In this document: positions 14,160-22,291 of the stretch, in pieces | Position numbering within the stretch: the first letter of the stretch is position 1 | Layout of the letters: every line of letters begins with the position of its first letter | Assembly (NCBI GenBank): GCA_049694275.1 | Contig: JBAVQS010000252.1 | Location: 1-27,739 of the forward strand | Origin: JBAVQS01 sp049694275 | GTDB taxonomy: Bacteria > Chloroflexota > Anaerolineae > UBA4142 > SHND01 | Length of the DNA: 27,739 bases | Direction: 5' to 3' | Translations under genes and position numbers: made by a program | The notes under the pieces: generated by a model | Database searches by the model: none | What the model saw: only the letters and a program-made list of their open reading frames with translations | Told to the model about the DNA's origin: nothing

Positions 14160-14882
14160 ATGAATGCGCCTACCTTGCAAACGACAAACGGATCGGAAAT
14201 GATGCGCGGAATCATCAACCGCGGGCTCCAGCTAGTCGTCGTTCTATTCGTCGAAGCGGTGATCCTCTTGAGCGCCGCCGGCCGTCTCGACTGGTTGTGG
14301 GCCTGGGTCTATCTCGGCGCTTACACGGTGCTCATCGGCGTCAATGCGTTCCTGCTCTTGCGTAAGGACCCCGAGTTGATTGTCGAGCGCGGCAAGATCA
14401 GAGACGATGCCCAGAGCTGGGATAAAGTCCTGGCAACGCTTGCCAGCCTCGTTGGACCCTTTGTGGTGCTGATCGTGTCGGGCCTGGATGAACGCTGGAA
14501 CTGGTCGCCTGAGCTCAACCTGACAGTCCGACTGATCGCGCTCGTGGGGATGATCCTCGCGTTTCTCCTCGTCAGTTGGGCGATGCTCTCGAACCCGTTT
14601 TTTTCGGGGACTGTGCGGATTCAAAAAGAGCGGGGGCACACCGTGGCCGCGAGTGGGCCGTACCGCTATGTGCGTCATCCGGGCTATGTCGGGATGAGTT
14701 TCATGTGGGTGTTGCCAGCGCTCCTGCTCGGCTCGCTGTGGGGCCTCGTGCCCGCACTGGTCACCGTGGCGCTGATCGTGGTCCGCACGGCGCTGGAGGA
14801 CCGGATGCTGCAGAATGAGTTGGAAGGCTACCGCGAGTATGCGCAGCGCGTGCGGTACCGGCTAGTTCCGGGAGTATGGTGA
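14160..14882 (+). CDS. Isoprenylcysteine carboxyl methyltransferase (ICMT)/phospholipid methyltransferase-like membrane enzyme
   Basis: 240 residues with about five membrane helices (near 22-42, 46-67, 92-108, 121-142, 180-205). The C-terminal SAM-binding signature is GPYRYVRHPGYVG (166-178) followed by ALEDRMLQNELEGYREYAQRV, as in the ICMT/PEMT superfamily. Bacterial members methylate lipids or small molecules in the membrane; the substrate here cannot be named. The start ATG 14160 has a strong Shine-Dalgarno. Single gene, divergent from the glycan operon and closed by its own terminator. Confidence 0.9.
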   Translation: MNAPTLQTTNGSEMMRGIINRGLQLVVVLFVEAVILLSAAGRLDWLWAWVYLGAYTVLIGVNAFLLLRKDPELIVERGKIRDDAQSWDKVLATLASLVGPFVVLIVSGLDERWNWSPELNLTVRLIALVGMILAFLLVSWAMLSNPFFSGTVRIQKERGHTVAASGPYRYVRHPGYVGMSFMWVLPALLLGSLWGLVPALVTVALIVVRTALEDRMLQNELEGYREYAQRVRYRLVPGVW

Positions 14883-14887
14883 TGCTT

Positions 14888-14921
14888 AGACCCGAAGGGT
14901 TTCTAAAAACCCTTCGGGTCT
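14888..14921 (+). terminator. Rho-independent terminator
   Basis: A 15-bp perfect stem, AGACCCGAAGGGTTT with AAACCCTTCGGGTCT, a CTAA loop, then CTTCTGTCC. It lies 5 nt after the ICMT-like stop, between converging genes. Confidence 0.85.
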
Positions 14922-14964
14922 CTTCTGTCCGCTCTGCCATTCTGGTATCACGGAAAGATGGACT

Positions 14965-15789
14965 CTAGTCCCGCCTGAGCAGCAGCGAAAAGGTGTGCGG
15001 AAAGCGGCGGTGGATATCAGCCGGGAGGTTCCGAAACTCGTCCCAATAGTGGTCGGGATACTCTTCAAAATGCTCGACGCGCAGGCCGGCCTTGATAAAG
15101 GCGTTTATCACTTGGCCGAGCGTCCAATGGCGTTCGTGCTTGTGGGCTTGCTGCTCCATGGCCGGCACGTCCGCTTCGGGGATGTAGTGCGGAGGCCAGC
15201 CCTGGTGAATGCTGACGGTCTGCGCAAAATAATCCCCGAAAGGGGGCTGGGGATCGATTCGCAAATCGGAAGCCTCGACATCCCACACCCAGTTGAGGGG
15301 ATGTCCCTCAAACACGTACAACCGGCCAGTGTGCGGCCTCAATAGCCGCGCCGCCACCTGCGCCCACGCCTCAAGGTCCATGATCCAGTTCAGCGCGCCG
15401 CGCCCGGTATAAACCAGGTCCGCCGTGCCGTCGAGCTCCGCCGGAGTATCCAGAACATCGCAGCAGTACCAAGTCGCGGGCGCGCCCAGCGCTTCGGATT
15501 TGGCCCTGGCGCAGGCAATCATCCGCTCGCTGATGTCAACGCCAATCACTTCGTGCGCGCCCTGGTTCCAGAGGGAGAGCGTGTCGAGTCCACCGGCGCA
15601 CTGGAGGTGAATGGCGCGCTGGCACCACGAACCCAAATCTGCCATGAACTCGAGTTCGGGTTTCATCAGGTTCTTGCCGCCTGCTCGCAAAAAGGCAATA
15701 TCCCCTGCGATCAGCTTTTCATAGCTCTGCGCCGCCTGGTTCCACGCCGCGCGATTTGCTTGATGAATCTCTCGCGTATCCTGGTTCAC
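14965..15789 (-). CDS. Class I SAM-dependent methyltransferase
   Basis: 274 residues from GTG 15789. Motif I is HLQCAGGLDTLSLW (61-74), with a Cys where many members have a second Gly. The acidic ribose-binding VIGVDISERMI (81-91) has D85, and the motif II-III region is WYCCDVLDTP...DLVYTGRGALNW. The C-terminal half has many aromatic residues (PLNWVWDVEASDLRIDP, PHYIPEADVPAMEQQ), probably a substrate lid. Small-molecule methyltransferases of this shape occur in many pathways; the substrate is not deducible. It follows the DegT gene by 18 nt and probably shares its transcript. It converges with the ICMT-like gene. Confidence 0.88.
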   Translation of the reverse strand: MNQDTREIHQANRAAWNQAAQSYEKLIAGDIAFLRAGGKNLMKPELEFMADLGSWCQRAIHLQCAGGLDTLSLWNQGAHEVIGVDISERMIACARAKSEALGAPATWYCCDVLDTPAELDGTADLVYTGRGALNWIMDLEAWAQVAARLLRPHTGRLYVFEGHPLNWVWDVEASDLRIDPQPPFGDYFAQTVSIHQGWPPHYIPEADVPAMEQQAHKHERHWTLGQVINAFIKAGLRVEHFEEYPDHYWDEFRNLPADIHRRFPHTFSLLLRRD

Positions 15790-15807
15790 GATTGAGCCCC
15801 ATTCCTC

Positions 15808-16908
15808 TCAGCCCCCGAACTCTTTAATCGCCTCCACCACATACTCGATCTGCTCACGCGTGAGCTCGGGATACATCGGGAGCGAGAGCTCGTGGGCGGC
15901 GGCGTGCTCGGCGAGTGGGAATGCGCCGCGCGGGTACCCCAGCTCTTTGAACGCGGGCTGGAGGTGCAGCGGAATGGGATAGTGGACGCCGGCCTCGATG
16001 CCGCGCGCCTTGAGGTGCGCCAGCAGTTCGTCGCGCCGCTCGACTTCGATGGCATAGATGTGATAGATGCCGCGGAGGTGCGCGGGCTCGTACGGGGTGT
16101 GGATGTCGAGCGCGTCGAGCAGTTGGTTGTAATACGCGGCGTGCTCGCGGCGCTTGTTGTTCCACGCTTCCAGGTGCTGGAGCTTGACGTCGAGGATGGC
16201 GGCCTGAAGGGCGTCAAGGCGATAGCCATAGCCGATCACTTCGTGCTCGTACTTGTCCTTGCGCCCGTGATTGCGGAGCATTCGGGCGCGCTCGGCCAAC
16301 GCAGGGTCGTTCGTCGTCAGCATCCCGCCGTCGCCGTACCCGCCGAGGTTCTTGCCGGGATAAAATGAAAAGCAGGCGATGTCGCCGATGCTGCCGGCGT
16401 GCTGGCCCCGGTAGGTTGCGCCGTGCGCCTGGGCGGCGTCCTCGACAACCCGCAGGTTGTGCCGTTTGGCGATATCCATGATCGCGTCCATCTCGGCCGG
16501 TTGGCCGTAGAGGTGGACGGGCAGGATGACCTTGGTGCGCGGGGTGATGGCCGCCTCGACCTGCTTGGGATCGAGGTTATAGGTGCGCGGGTCGATATCG
16601 ACAAATACCGGTTTTGCGCCGGTGAGGGCGATTACCTCGGCGGTGGCGATAAAGGTGTGCGTGGTGGTAATGACCTCGTCGCCCGGCTTGCAGTCGAGCA
16701 GGAGCAGGGCGAGATGGAGCGCCGCTGTGCCGGAATCGACGCCGACAGCGTACCGGACGCTCGAAAACTCGGCAAAGTGCTGCTCAAAGGTTTTGACCTC
16801 GGAGCCGAGGATGAACGACGAGTTTTCAATCACGCGCTGGATGGCCGCATCGATCTCGGATTTATATGCCTGGTACTGAGAGTGAAGGTCTACAAGTGGA
16901 ATTTTCAT
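15808..16908 (-). CDS. DegT/DnrJ/EryC1/StrS-family sugar aminotransferase (second copy)
   Basis: 366 residues, the same length as the copy at 336-1436 and colinear with it (PLP lysine K186 in SFYPGKNLGGYGDGG, D157 in VVEDAAQAHGATYRG, GVDSGTAALHLAL at 56-68). The two differ widely in sequence, so they are old paralogues that may act on different keto-sugars. AAGGAAA lies just before ATG 16908. It is preceded by the extended -10 promoter shared with the GT2 operon. The downstream partner is the SAM methyltransferase, so an N- or O-methylated amino sugar is a reasonable guess for the product. Confidence 0.93.
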   Translation of the reverse strand: MKIPLVDLHSQYQAYKSEIDAAIQRVIENSSFILGSEVKTFEQHFAEFSSVRYAVGVDSGTAALHLALLLLDCKPGDEVITTTHTFIATAEVIALTGAKPVFVDIDPRTYNLDPKQVEAAITPRTKVILPVHLYGQPAEMDAIMDIAKRHNLRVVEDAAQAHGATYRGQHAGSIGDIACFSFYPGKNLGGYGDGGMLTTNDPALAERARMLRNHGRKDKYEHEVIGYGYRLDALQAAILDVKLQHLEAWNNKRREHAAYYNQLLDALDIHTPYEPAHLRGIYHIYAIEVERRDELLAHLKARGIEAGVHYPIPLHLQPAFKELGYPRGAFPLAEHAAAHELSLPMYPELTREQIEYVVEAIKEFGG

Positions 16909-16930
16909 AAGATTTCCTTTGGAATGAGGG

Positions 16931-16946
16931 GATTATAACATCAGGG
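16931..16946 (-). promoter_or_regulatory. Extended -10 promoter for the DegT/methyltransferase pair
   Basis: Identical to 14075-14090 over 16 bp (GATTATAACATCAGGG on the plus strand). On the minus strand it is TGT plus TATAAT (16937-16932). Transcription would start about 17 nt before the ATG, leaving room for the AAGGAAA ribosome binding site. Confidence 0.65.
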
Positions 16947-16978
16947 AGCCAAAAGAGAAAAAGAAGATGTGGGGCATA

Positions 16979-17008
16979 TTGACAAACAGCCGTGACACGT
17001 AGTATGAT
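16979..17008 (+). promoter_or_regulatory. Promoter of the alternative complex III operon
   Basis: TTGACA (16979-16984), 18-bp spacer, TATGAT (17003-17008): close to a sigma-70 consensus. It would start transcription near 17015, giving a leader of about 300 nt before actA. Confidence 0.75.
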
Positions 17009-17318
17009 GGAAAAAGGTGTCACCGTTCAGACTCGATCGTCGATCGAGTCAAAGGCTCTCTTGCATTGTGTGATTTCGCTGCGGTCGGGCGCGAGACAAG
17101 CCCGGGAGCGCGTTTCAGAACTCACCCATCGAGAGAGCTTGCGCCGTTGCCGGCCACAGGGAGACCTGGGGTCGGTTCTTTCTTTGCAGCGGCTACCCGA
17201 ATTCTTCACTCGTCGGTGCATCCGCATGACCCGCTTGCCGGTCGTGAGCCGCATTCGCCCGCATTTACACCCGAATGCTGCTTTCCCGGCGCATGAGGAT
17301 GCACGATCAGGAGGGTAT
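17009..17318 (+). promoter_or_regulatory. About 300-nt untranslated leader with an early hairpin
   Basis: No convincing gene lies between the promoter and actA; the open frame from 16992 that continues into actA encodes an Arg/Ser-rich stretch unlike protein. A perfect inverted repeat, GACTCGATC-GTC-GATCGAGTC, lies at 17030-17050, right after the transcription start, and may be an operator or a 5' stabilising hairpin. I recognise no riboswitch. Confidence 0.4.
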
Positions 17319-17849
17319 ATGCGCCAGCTCAGAAACCCACGCATTTGGCTTGGCGTCCTTGGCGCGTTGGTCGTACTCATTTTGGTCGGCGGCTTTGTCA
17401 CATACCTTTTTGCTCCAAAGGTTTTTGCGGCTCCGGAGCAGCCGATCAATTTTCCCCATTCTGTGATGGTTAAGGCAGGCATCACCTGTCTCTATTGCCA
17501 TACGGATGCGCAGCGTGGTCCCGCGGCCGGAATGCCGAGCGTTGAAAAATGCGTCGGCTGTCATCGGGTGATCAACCCGGACAACGCCGAGGTGAAAAAG
17601 ATTTTCACCTATTGGGACCAGAATAAACCCATCCCCTGGGTTCGCGTCAACGAATTGCCCCGCTTTGTCTATTTTAGCCACCAGGCGCACCTGGCCGCAG
17701 GATTCAACTGCGAGCGCTGTCACGGCGACGTCGGCAATATGACCGTCGATACGCCGGTGGTCAATATGAACATGGGGTGGTGTCTCTCGTGTCACGAGCA
17801 GCAGCCTAACGCACAGCAATTGATGGATTGCGTGATCTGCCACAAGTAG
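17319..17849 (+). CDS. actA: Alternative complex III subunit A, pentaheme cytochrome c
   Basis: 176 residues from ATG 17319 behind AGGAGGG (17309-17315). The frame is open upstream but lacks a start with a ribosome site. One N-terminal membrane anchor or uncleaved signal (res 8-32) is followed by five CxxCH heme sites: C57-H61, C78-H82, C131-H135, C155-H159, C171-H175. Extra His residues (H47 in NFPHSV, H121, H124) are candidates for distal ligands. Five hemes, one anchor and the position ahead of ActB match ActA of ACIII, where these hemes take electrons from the iron-sulfur chain and pass them to periplasmic cytochrome or oxidase. Confidence 0.93.
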   Translation: MRQLRNPRIWLGVLGALVVLILVGGFVTYLFAPKVFAAPEQPINFPHSVMVKAGITCLYCHTDAQRGPAAGMPSVEKCVGCHRVINPDNAEVKKIFTYWDQNKPIPWVRVNELPRFVYFSHQAHLAAGFNCERCHGDVGNMTVDTPVVNMNMGWCLSCHEQQPNAQQLMDCVICHK

Positions 17850-17889
17850 GGGCAACCCCGTTTTTTTTGCCCACAGGAGAAAATGAATT

Positions 17890-20112
17890 ATGCCTCAGAT
17901 CACCCGTCGCCGTTTTCTTCAAGCGACCGCGCTCGGCACTGCCGCCTTTGTCATGGCCGGCTGCTCGGTCGAGCGCCGTGTTCGCCTCGAACCGTATGTT
18001 GTCCCCCCGGAAGACCAGGTGGCTGGCGTCGCCAGTTGGTATGCGAGCACCTGCCGAATGTGTCCCGCCGGGTGCGGTATTATCGTGCGCGTCCTCAATG
18101 GACGCGCCCTCAAGATTGAAGGTAACCAGGAACACCCGCTGAACCAGGGCAAACTCTGCGCCCGCGGCCAGGCGGGACCGCAGCTTCTCTACAATCCCGA
18201 CCGCTTATCCGGGCCGCAAGCGAGCGCGACGCGCGGTTCCAAGAACTGGCAGCAGCCGAAATGGGATGACGCCCTCAAGACCCTCGCCTCTCAAATCCAG
18301 GGCGCGGGCAGCGGCGTCGCCGCCTGGGTTGGGTCGACCACCTCGGGCCATGTCTATGATTTATTCAGCCGCCTGACCCAGGCCGCCGGCGGGCCGGCCC
18401 CGCTCGTCTTTGATCTCTATACCGGTCTGCACGGCTATCGCACCCTCGCCGATGTCCAGAATGGCGTCTTTGGGACCAATAACCTGCCCGCGTATGACCT
18501 GACCACTGCCGACGTCATTCTATCGTTCGGCTCGAACATCCTGAGCGCCAGTACCTCGCAGGTGCGTTACGGCATGGACTATGGCAAGTTCCGCAGCCAG
18601 CCGCTCGGCAAGCGCGGCTATCTCGTCCAGTTCGAGCCGCGCCGCTCGCTCACCGGCGCCAAGGCGGACCGCTGGTTTGCCATTCGCCCCGGCACCGAAG
18701 GGCTCGTCGCTCAGGCGCTCATCCGGCTGATCGCCGATCGCAACCCGAACGGCGACCGCGGCAATCGCGCCCGCGTGCTGGCTGGGAATATCGATCCCTT
18801 AACCGCGGCGAATACCGCCGGCGTCTCCCTCAACGAGCTCTACAAGCTGGCCGACCTCTTTGCCAACTCCAATCGGCCGGTCGCCATCGCCGGAACCTTT
18901 ACCACCGGCCAAGACAAGGCGCGGGATGCGCTCTCGGCCATCCATGCGCTGAACCTGGTAGCGGGCGGCGGACAACCCGGCAATATGGTTTCACAGGCGC
19001 CTGTCCCGTCGGATGTGGTCAAGCCCGCGCCCGGATCCTTTGCCGACGCGCAAAAGCTCATCAGTCAGATGAAGAGCGGCGCGATCAAAGTCTTGATGGT
19101 GCATAACGCCAATCCCGCGTATGACCTGCCCCCGGCGTTTGGCTTTGCCGACGCGCTCAAGAATGTGCCCTTCGTCGTCTCGTTCGCTTCGATCATGGAC
19201 GAGACCTCGGCCATGGCGGACCTGATCCTCCCCGACCGCACCTATCTGGAAGCCTGGGGCTATGAAGTCGTCTCCCCGAACTTTGGTATGCCGACCGTGA
19301 GCAGCCAGCAGCCCGTCGTCTCGCCCTATCCCGACTTTGATACGCGGGCGACCGGCGATGTGCTCCTGCAGGTTGCCAAGAACATTCCGGCAGCCGCCAG
19401 CCAGATGAGTTGGACGGACGAAGTCGCCTTTATCAAGGACACGATCACGAAACTCCCGCCGGGCGCGGCGGGCGGCGCGAGCCCGGACGTCCTCTGGGCG
19501 CGCTTTCAGCAGCACGGCGGTTGGTGGCCCACGAAGGCGCCTGCGGCGCCGGCCCCGCAGGCCAAGCTCACCTCGGCGCTGTCCGTGACACCGCCCACTT
19601 ATCAAGGGAACGAATCGGATTTCCCGTACTTTTTGCATCTCTACCTCTCCGACCTGCTCAGCGATGGGCGGGGCGCGAGCATTCCGTGGTTGCAGGGCGC
19701 CCCTGACCCGATGACGACGGTCTCGTGGCAAACCTGGGTGGAGATTCATCCGAACACGGCCAAAAAGCTCGGCGTGCAGGATGAAGATATTGTCAAGGTG
19801 ACCTCGCCCGCGGGCGAGATTCAGGCCATCGTCTATACGTTCCCCGTTATCCGCGAGGATACGGTAGCGATTCCCCTGGGCCAGGGGCACACGGAATATG
19901 GGCGCTACGCCGCGAACCGGGGCAGCAATGCCATGAAGCTGGTCGGACCGGAAACCGGCGCCAGCGGCAATGTCAATTGGCAGACGCTGCGCGTCAAGAT
20001 TACCAAGACCGGCCAGACGGCGCGGCTAGCCCGCTTTGAGAGCGCAATCGGCATGCAGTTGGGTGAACCGGGCGCCGATGTCTTGCCCTTCCCGACCTCG
20101 TACAAGGAGTAA
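17890..20112 (+). CDS. actB: Alternative complex III subunit B, molybdopterin-oxidoreductase-like part
   Basis: 740 residues. Tat signal with TRRRFLQ (res 5-11) and VMAGC, so a possible lipid-modified Cys25. The [4Fe-4S] pattern C55-x2-C58-x3-C62-x27-C90 is complete (CRMCPAGCG...GKLCARGQ). Molybdopterin-oxidoreductase folds follow: MVHNANPAYDLPP, SFASIMDETSAMADLILPD, and a C-terminal dinucleotide-binding-like domain with EIHPNTAKKLGVQDEDIVKVTSPAG. In structurally known ACIIIs this domain carries no molybdenum cofactor, and the iron-sulfur domain is on the same chain; here that domain is a separate gene starting 3 nt downstream. AGGAG stands 11 nt before the start. Confidence 0.9.
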   Translation: MPQITRRRFLQATALGTAAFVMAGCSVERRVRLEPYVVPPEDQVAGVASWYASTCRMCPAGCGIIVRVLNGRALKIEGNQEHPLNQGKLCARGQAGPQLLYNPDRLSGPQASATRGSKNWQQPKWDDALKTLASQIQGAGSGVAAWVGSTTSGHVYDLFSRLTQAAGGPAPLVFDLYTGLHGYRTLADVQNGVFGTNNLPAYDLTTADVILSFGSNILSASTSQVRYGMDYGKFRSQPLGKRGYLVQFEPRRSLTGAKADRWFAIRPGTEGLVAQALIRLIADRNPNGDRGNRARVLAGNIDPLTAANTAGVSLNELYKLADLFANSNRPVAIAGTFTTGQDKARDALSAIHALNLVAGGGQPGNMVSQAPVPSDVVKPAPGSFADAQKLISQMKSGAIKVLMVHNANPAYDLPPAFGFADALKNVPFVVSFASIMDETSAMADLILPDRTYLEAWGYEVVSPNFGMPTVSSQQPVVSPYPDFDTRATGDVLLQVAKNIPAAASQMSWTDEVAFIKDTITKLPPGAAGGASPDVLWARFQQHGGWWPTKAPAAPAPQAKLTSALSVTPPTYQGNESDFPYFLHLYLSDLLSDGRGASIPWLQGAPDPMTTVSWQTWVEIHPNTAKKLGVQDEDIVKVTSPAGEIQAIVYTFPVIREDTVAIPLGQGHTEYGRYAANRGSNAMKLVGPETGASGNVNWQTLRVKITKTGQTARLARFESAIGMQLGEPGADVLPFPTSYKE

Positions 20113-20115
20113 TCA

Positions 20116-20832
20116 ATGCCTTCTCAAGAATTACCATCCCACAAGTGGACGATGGCGATTGACCTGGACAAGTGCACGGGGTGCAATGCGTGCGTCGTCG
20201 CCTGCCACGCCGAGAACAATGTACCGATTGCCAACGACGACGAAGTTGCCAACCACCGGGGTATTCACTGGATCCGGGTCGAGCGCTATTGGCAGGGGGA
20301 AGGGGAAGAGGCCAATGCGCACTTTCTCATCAATCTCTGCCAGCAGTGCACGAATGCGCCATGCGAACCGGTCTGCCCGACCTATGCCAGTGTGCACAGT
20401 GACCGGCAGAACCTGAATCTCCAGGTGTATAACCGCTGCGTCGGCACCCGATATTGTGGGAACAACGACCCTTACAAAGTCCGCTTTTTCAACTATTATG
20501 CGCCGCAGTGGGACTCACCGCTCGAACAGCAGTTAAATCCCGATGTGACGGTGCGCAGCGCGGGCGTCATGGAAAAGTGCACGTTCTGTGTGCAGCGCAT
20601 CCGCCGCGCCGAAATCCAGGCGCTGGCGGAGGGGCGCAACATCCGCACCGGCGAGATGGTCCCCGCCTGTGTCCAGACCTGTCCCCCTCAGGCGCTCCTC
20701 TTTGGCGACCTGAACGATCCCAATAGTCAGGTGCAAGGTTACGACCAAGATAACCGGCAATTCCGCCTGTTGGGTTTTCTGGGGACCGCGCCCAATATCG
20801 TCTATCTGAAAGAGGGGAAAACCAATGGCTGA
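20116..20832 (+). CDS. actB: Alternative complex III iron-sulfur subunit (second half of ActB)
   Basis: 238 residues, ATG 3 nt after the previous stop, AAGGAG before it. Cysteine groups: C20-x2-C23-x2-C26-x3-C30; C75-x2-C78-x4-C83-x3-C87; C108 and C114 (NRCVGTRYCGNNDPYKVR); C155-x2-C158 (EKCTFCVQRI); C185-x3-C189 (CVQTCPPQAL). This is the four-cluster ferredoxin fold of the PsrB/NrfC/ActB type, forming the electron wire from quinol to the hemes. Where the family usually has NNCPYKVR there is Asp118, leaving 14 ligand cysteines, so one cluster may be [3Fe-4S] or Asp-ligated. The gene overlaps actC by 8 nt. Confidence 0.93.
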   Translation: MPSQELPSHKWTMAIDLDKCTGCNACVVACHAENNVPIANDDEVANHRGIHWIRVERYWQGEGEEANAHFLINLCQQCTNAPCEPVCPTYASVHSDRQNLNLQVYNRCVGTRYCGNNDPYKVRFFNYYAPQWDSPLEQQLNPDVTVRSAGVMEKCTFCVQRIRRAEIQALAEGRNIRTGEMVPACVQTCPPQALLFGDLNDPNSQVQGYDQDNRQFRLLGFLGTAPNIVYLKEGKTNG

Positions 20833-22282
20833 AGCAAGAACCGATTCAGCGGCGTGGCGACAGCCATCCGCTGATCAAGACCCCGAAATTGAGCATCAGC
20901 TTGAGCACGCGCGCCGGCGCCATCTCTTGCTCGACCCGCGCTATCCGTTAGAGCTGGGGAAGGACGTGATCGACCCGATGATTCACACGGGGCGCATGTT
21001 CTGGATGTTGTTAGCCATATTTGGCGGCCTCTTCCTGATGTACCTGATTACCTGGGGCTATCAGATGGTGAACGGCCTCGGCATCACCGGTCTGTCCCGG
21101 CCGGTTTTTTGGGCCCTCTACATCGTCAACTTTGTCTATTTCGTGGGCGTCGGTCACGCCGGGACTTTTATCTCGGCGGCCCTGCGCGTCCTGCGCATCG
21201 AATGGCGCCGCCCGATTGCCCGCGCGGCCGAGTTGGTCACCCTCTTTGGCCTCGGCGCGGCCGCCATGTTCCCGCTTGTCCACCTCGGACGCGCGTGGAA
21301 GTTTTACTGGCTCGCACCGATTCCGAACGAGCGCCAGTTGTGGCCCAATTTCCACTCGCCCCTCGTGTGGGACTTTTTCGCCATCTCGACCTACCTGACG
21401 GGCAGCGCGCTCTTTGTCTTTTTGAGCTTGCTGCCGGACCTGGCGATGGTCCGCGACCACACAACCGGTTGGCGGAAAATACTCTATGGACTCGTCGCCC
21501 TGGGCTGGCGCGGCACGGAGCGGGAGTGGGCCCACCTCGAAACTGCCCAGAACATCTTTAGCTATGTGATCATTCCGGTCATGTTCTCGGTGCATACCAT
21601 CGTGTCCTACGACTTTGCGATGGCGATTCAGCCGGGGTGGCACAGCACGATCTTTGGCCCCTACTTTATTATCGGCGCGCTCTTCTCCGGCGTCGGGGCG
21701 GTCATTCTCGCCATGATCCTCATTCGCAAAGGGATGCACCTCGAATACTTTATCCGCGAAGAGCACTTTGACGGCATGGCCAAGTTCCTGTTGATTCTCT
21801 CGTTTGGCTGGGCGTATTTCTACTTTAACGATTACATCGTGACCTGGTATGGCAACATGCCCGTGGACCGCGCCATCGCTGATATGATGGAAAAGGGCTG
21901 GGCGTCACCCTTCTGGTACGTGATGCTCGTCTCGAACATCCTGATCCCATGGGTGATTCTCTGGAACAAACGCTGGCGGACCAACCTCTGGATTCTCGCT
22001 TTCGTCTGCGTCTTTGTGCAGGTCGGCATGTATCTCGAGCGCTGGATCATTGTGCCGGTCACCCTCGGCCGCAACTATCTGCCGTTTGATTGGGGCATTT
22101 ACTATCCGCACCTGCCGGAGACCATTATCACGATCGGCGCCTTTGCGATGGTCTTTTTCCTGTACCTGCTGGCGTCGCGGTTTATTCCACTCATCCCGGT
22201 CTGGGAAGTCCAGGAGGGTCAGATGCTCCAGGGCTTGCGCCGGATTGGCCGCGCCGTTCTGCCGACGCGGGTCGAGCATTAG
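20825..22282 (+). CDS. actC: Alternative complex III subunit C, NrfD/PsrC-like quinol-binding membrane protein
   Basis: 485 residues with ten predicted membrane helices, a cytoplasmic-type N-terminus (DPEIEHQLEHARRRHLLLDPRYP) and the typical first-helix region MIHTGRMFWMLLAIFGG. GHAGTFISAALRVLRIEWRRP and the LGRAWKFYWLAPIP loop match the NrfD superfamily of ACIII. It is the probable site of menaquinol oxidation and of proton translocation. Its 5' end overlaps the iron-sulfur gene by 8 nt, and it is followed after 9 nt by the ActD-ActE fusion. Confidence 0.93.
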   Translation: MAEARTDSAAWRQPSADQDPEIEHQLEHARRRHLLLDPRYPLELGKDVIDPMIHTGRMFWMLLAIFGGLFLMYLITWGYQMVNGLGITGLSRPVFWALYIVNFVYFVGVGHAGTFISAALRVLRIEWRRPIARAAELVTLFGLGAAAMFPLVHLGRAWKFYWLAPIPNERQLWPNFHSPLVWDFFAISTYLTGSALFVFLSLLPDLAMVRDHTTGWRKILYGLVALGWRGTEREWAHLETAQNIFSYVIIPVMFSVHTIVSYDFAMAIQPGWHSTIFGPYFIIGALFSGVGAVILAMILIRKGMHLEYFIREEHFDGMAKFLLILSFGWAYFYFNDYIVTWYGNMPVDRAIADMMEKGWASPFWYVMLVSNILIPWVILWNKRWRTNLWILAFVCVFVQVGMYLERWIIVPVTLGRNYLPFDWGIYYPHLPETIITIGAFAMVFFLYLLASRFIPLIPVWEVQEGQMLQGLRRIGRAVLPTRVEH

Positions 22283-22291
22283 GAGGAAGCA

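Noticed and set aside
16992..17318. N-terminal extension of ActA by 109 residues
   Set aside because: The open frame is Arg/Ser-rich and unlike protein, includes the promoter's start region, and the strong Shine-Dalgarno is at 17309-17315.
17009..17318. Known riboswitch in the complex III leader
   Set aside because: No recognisable consensus of a known class; only a short hairpin is clear.
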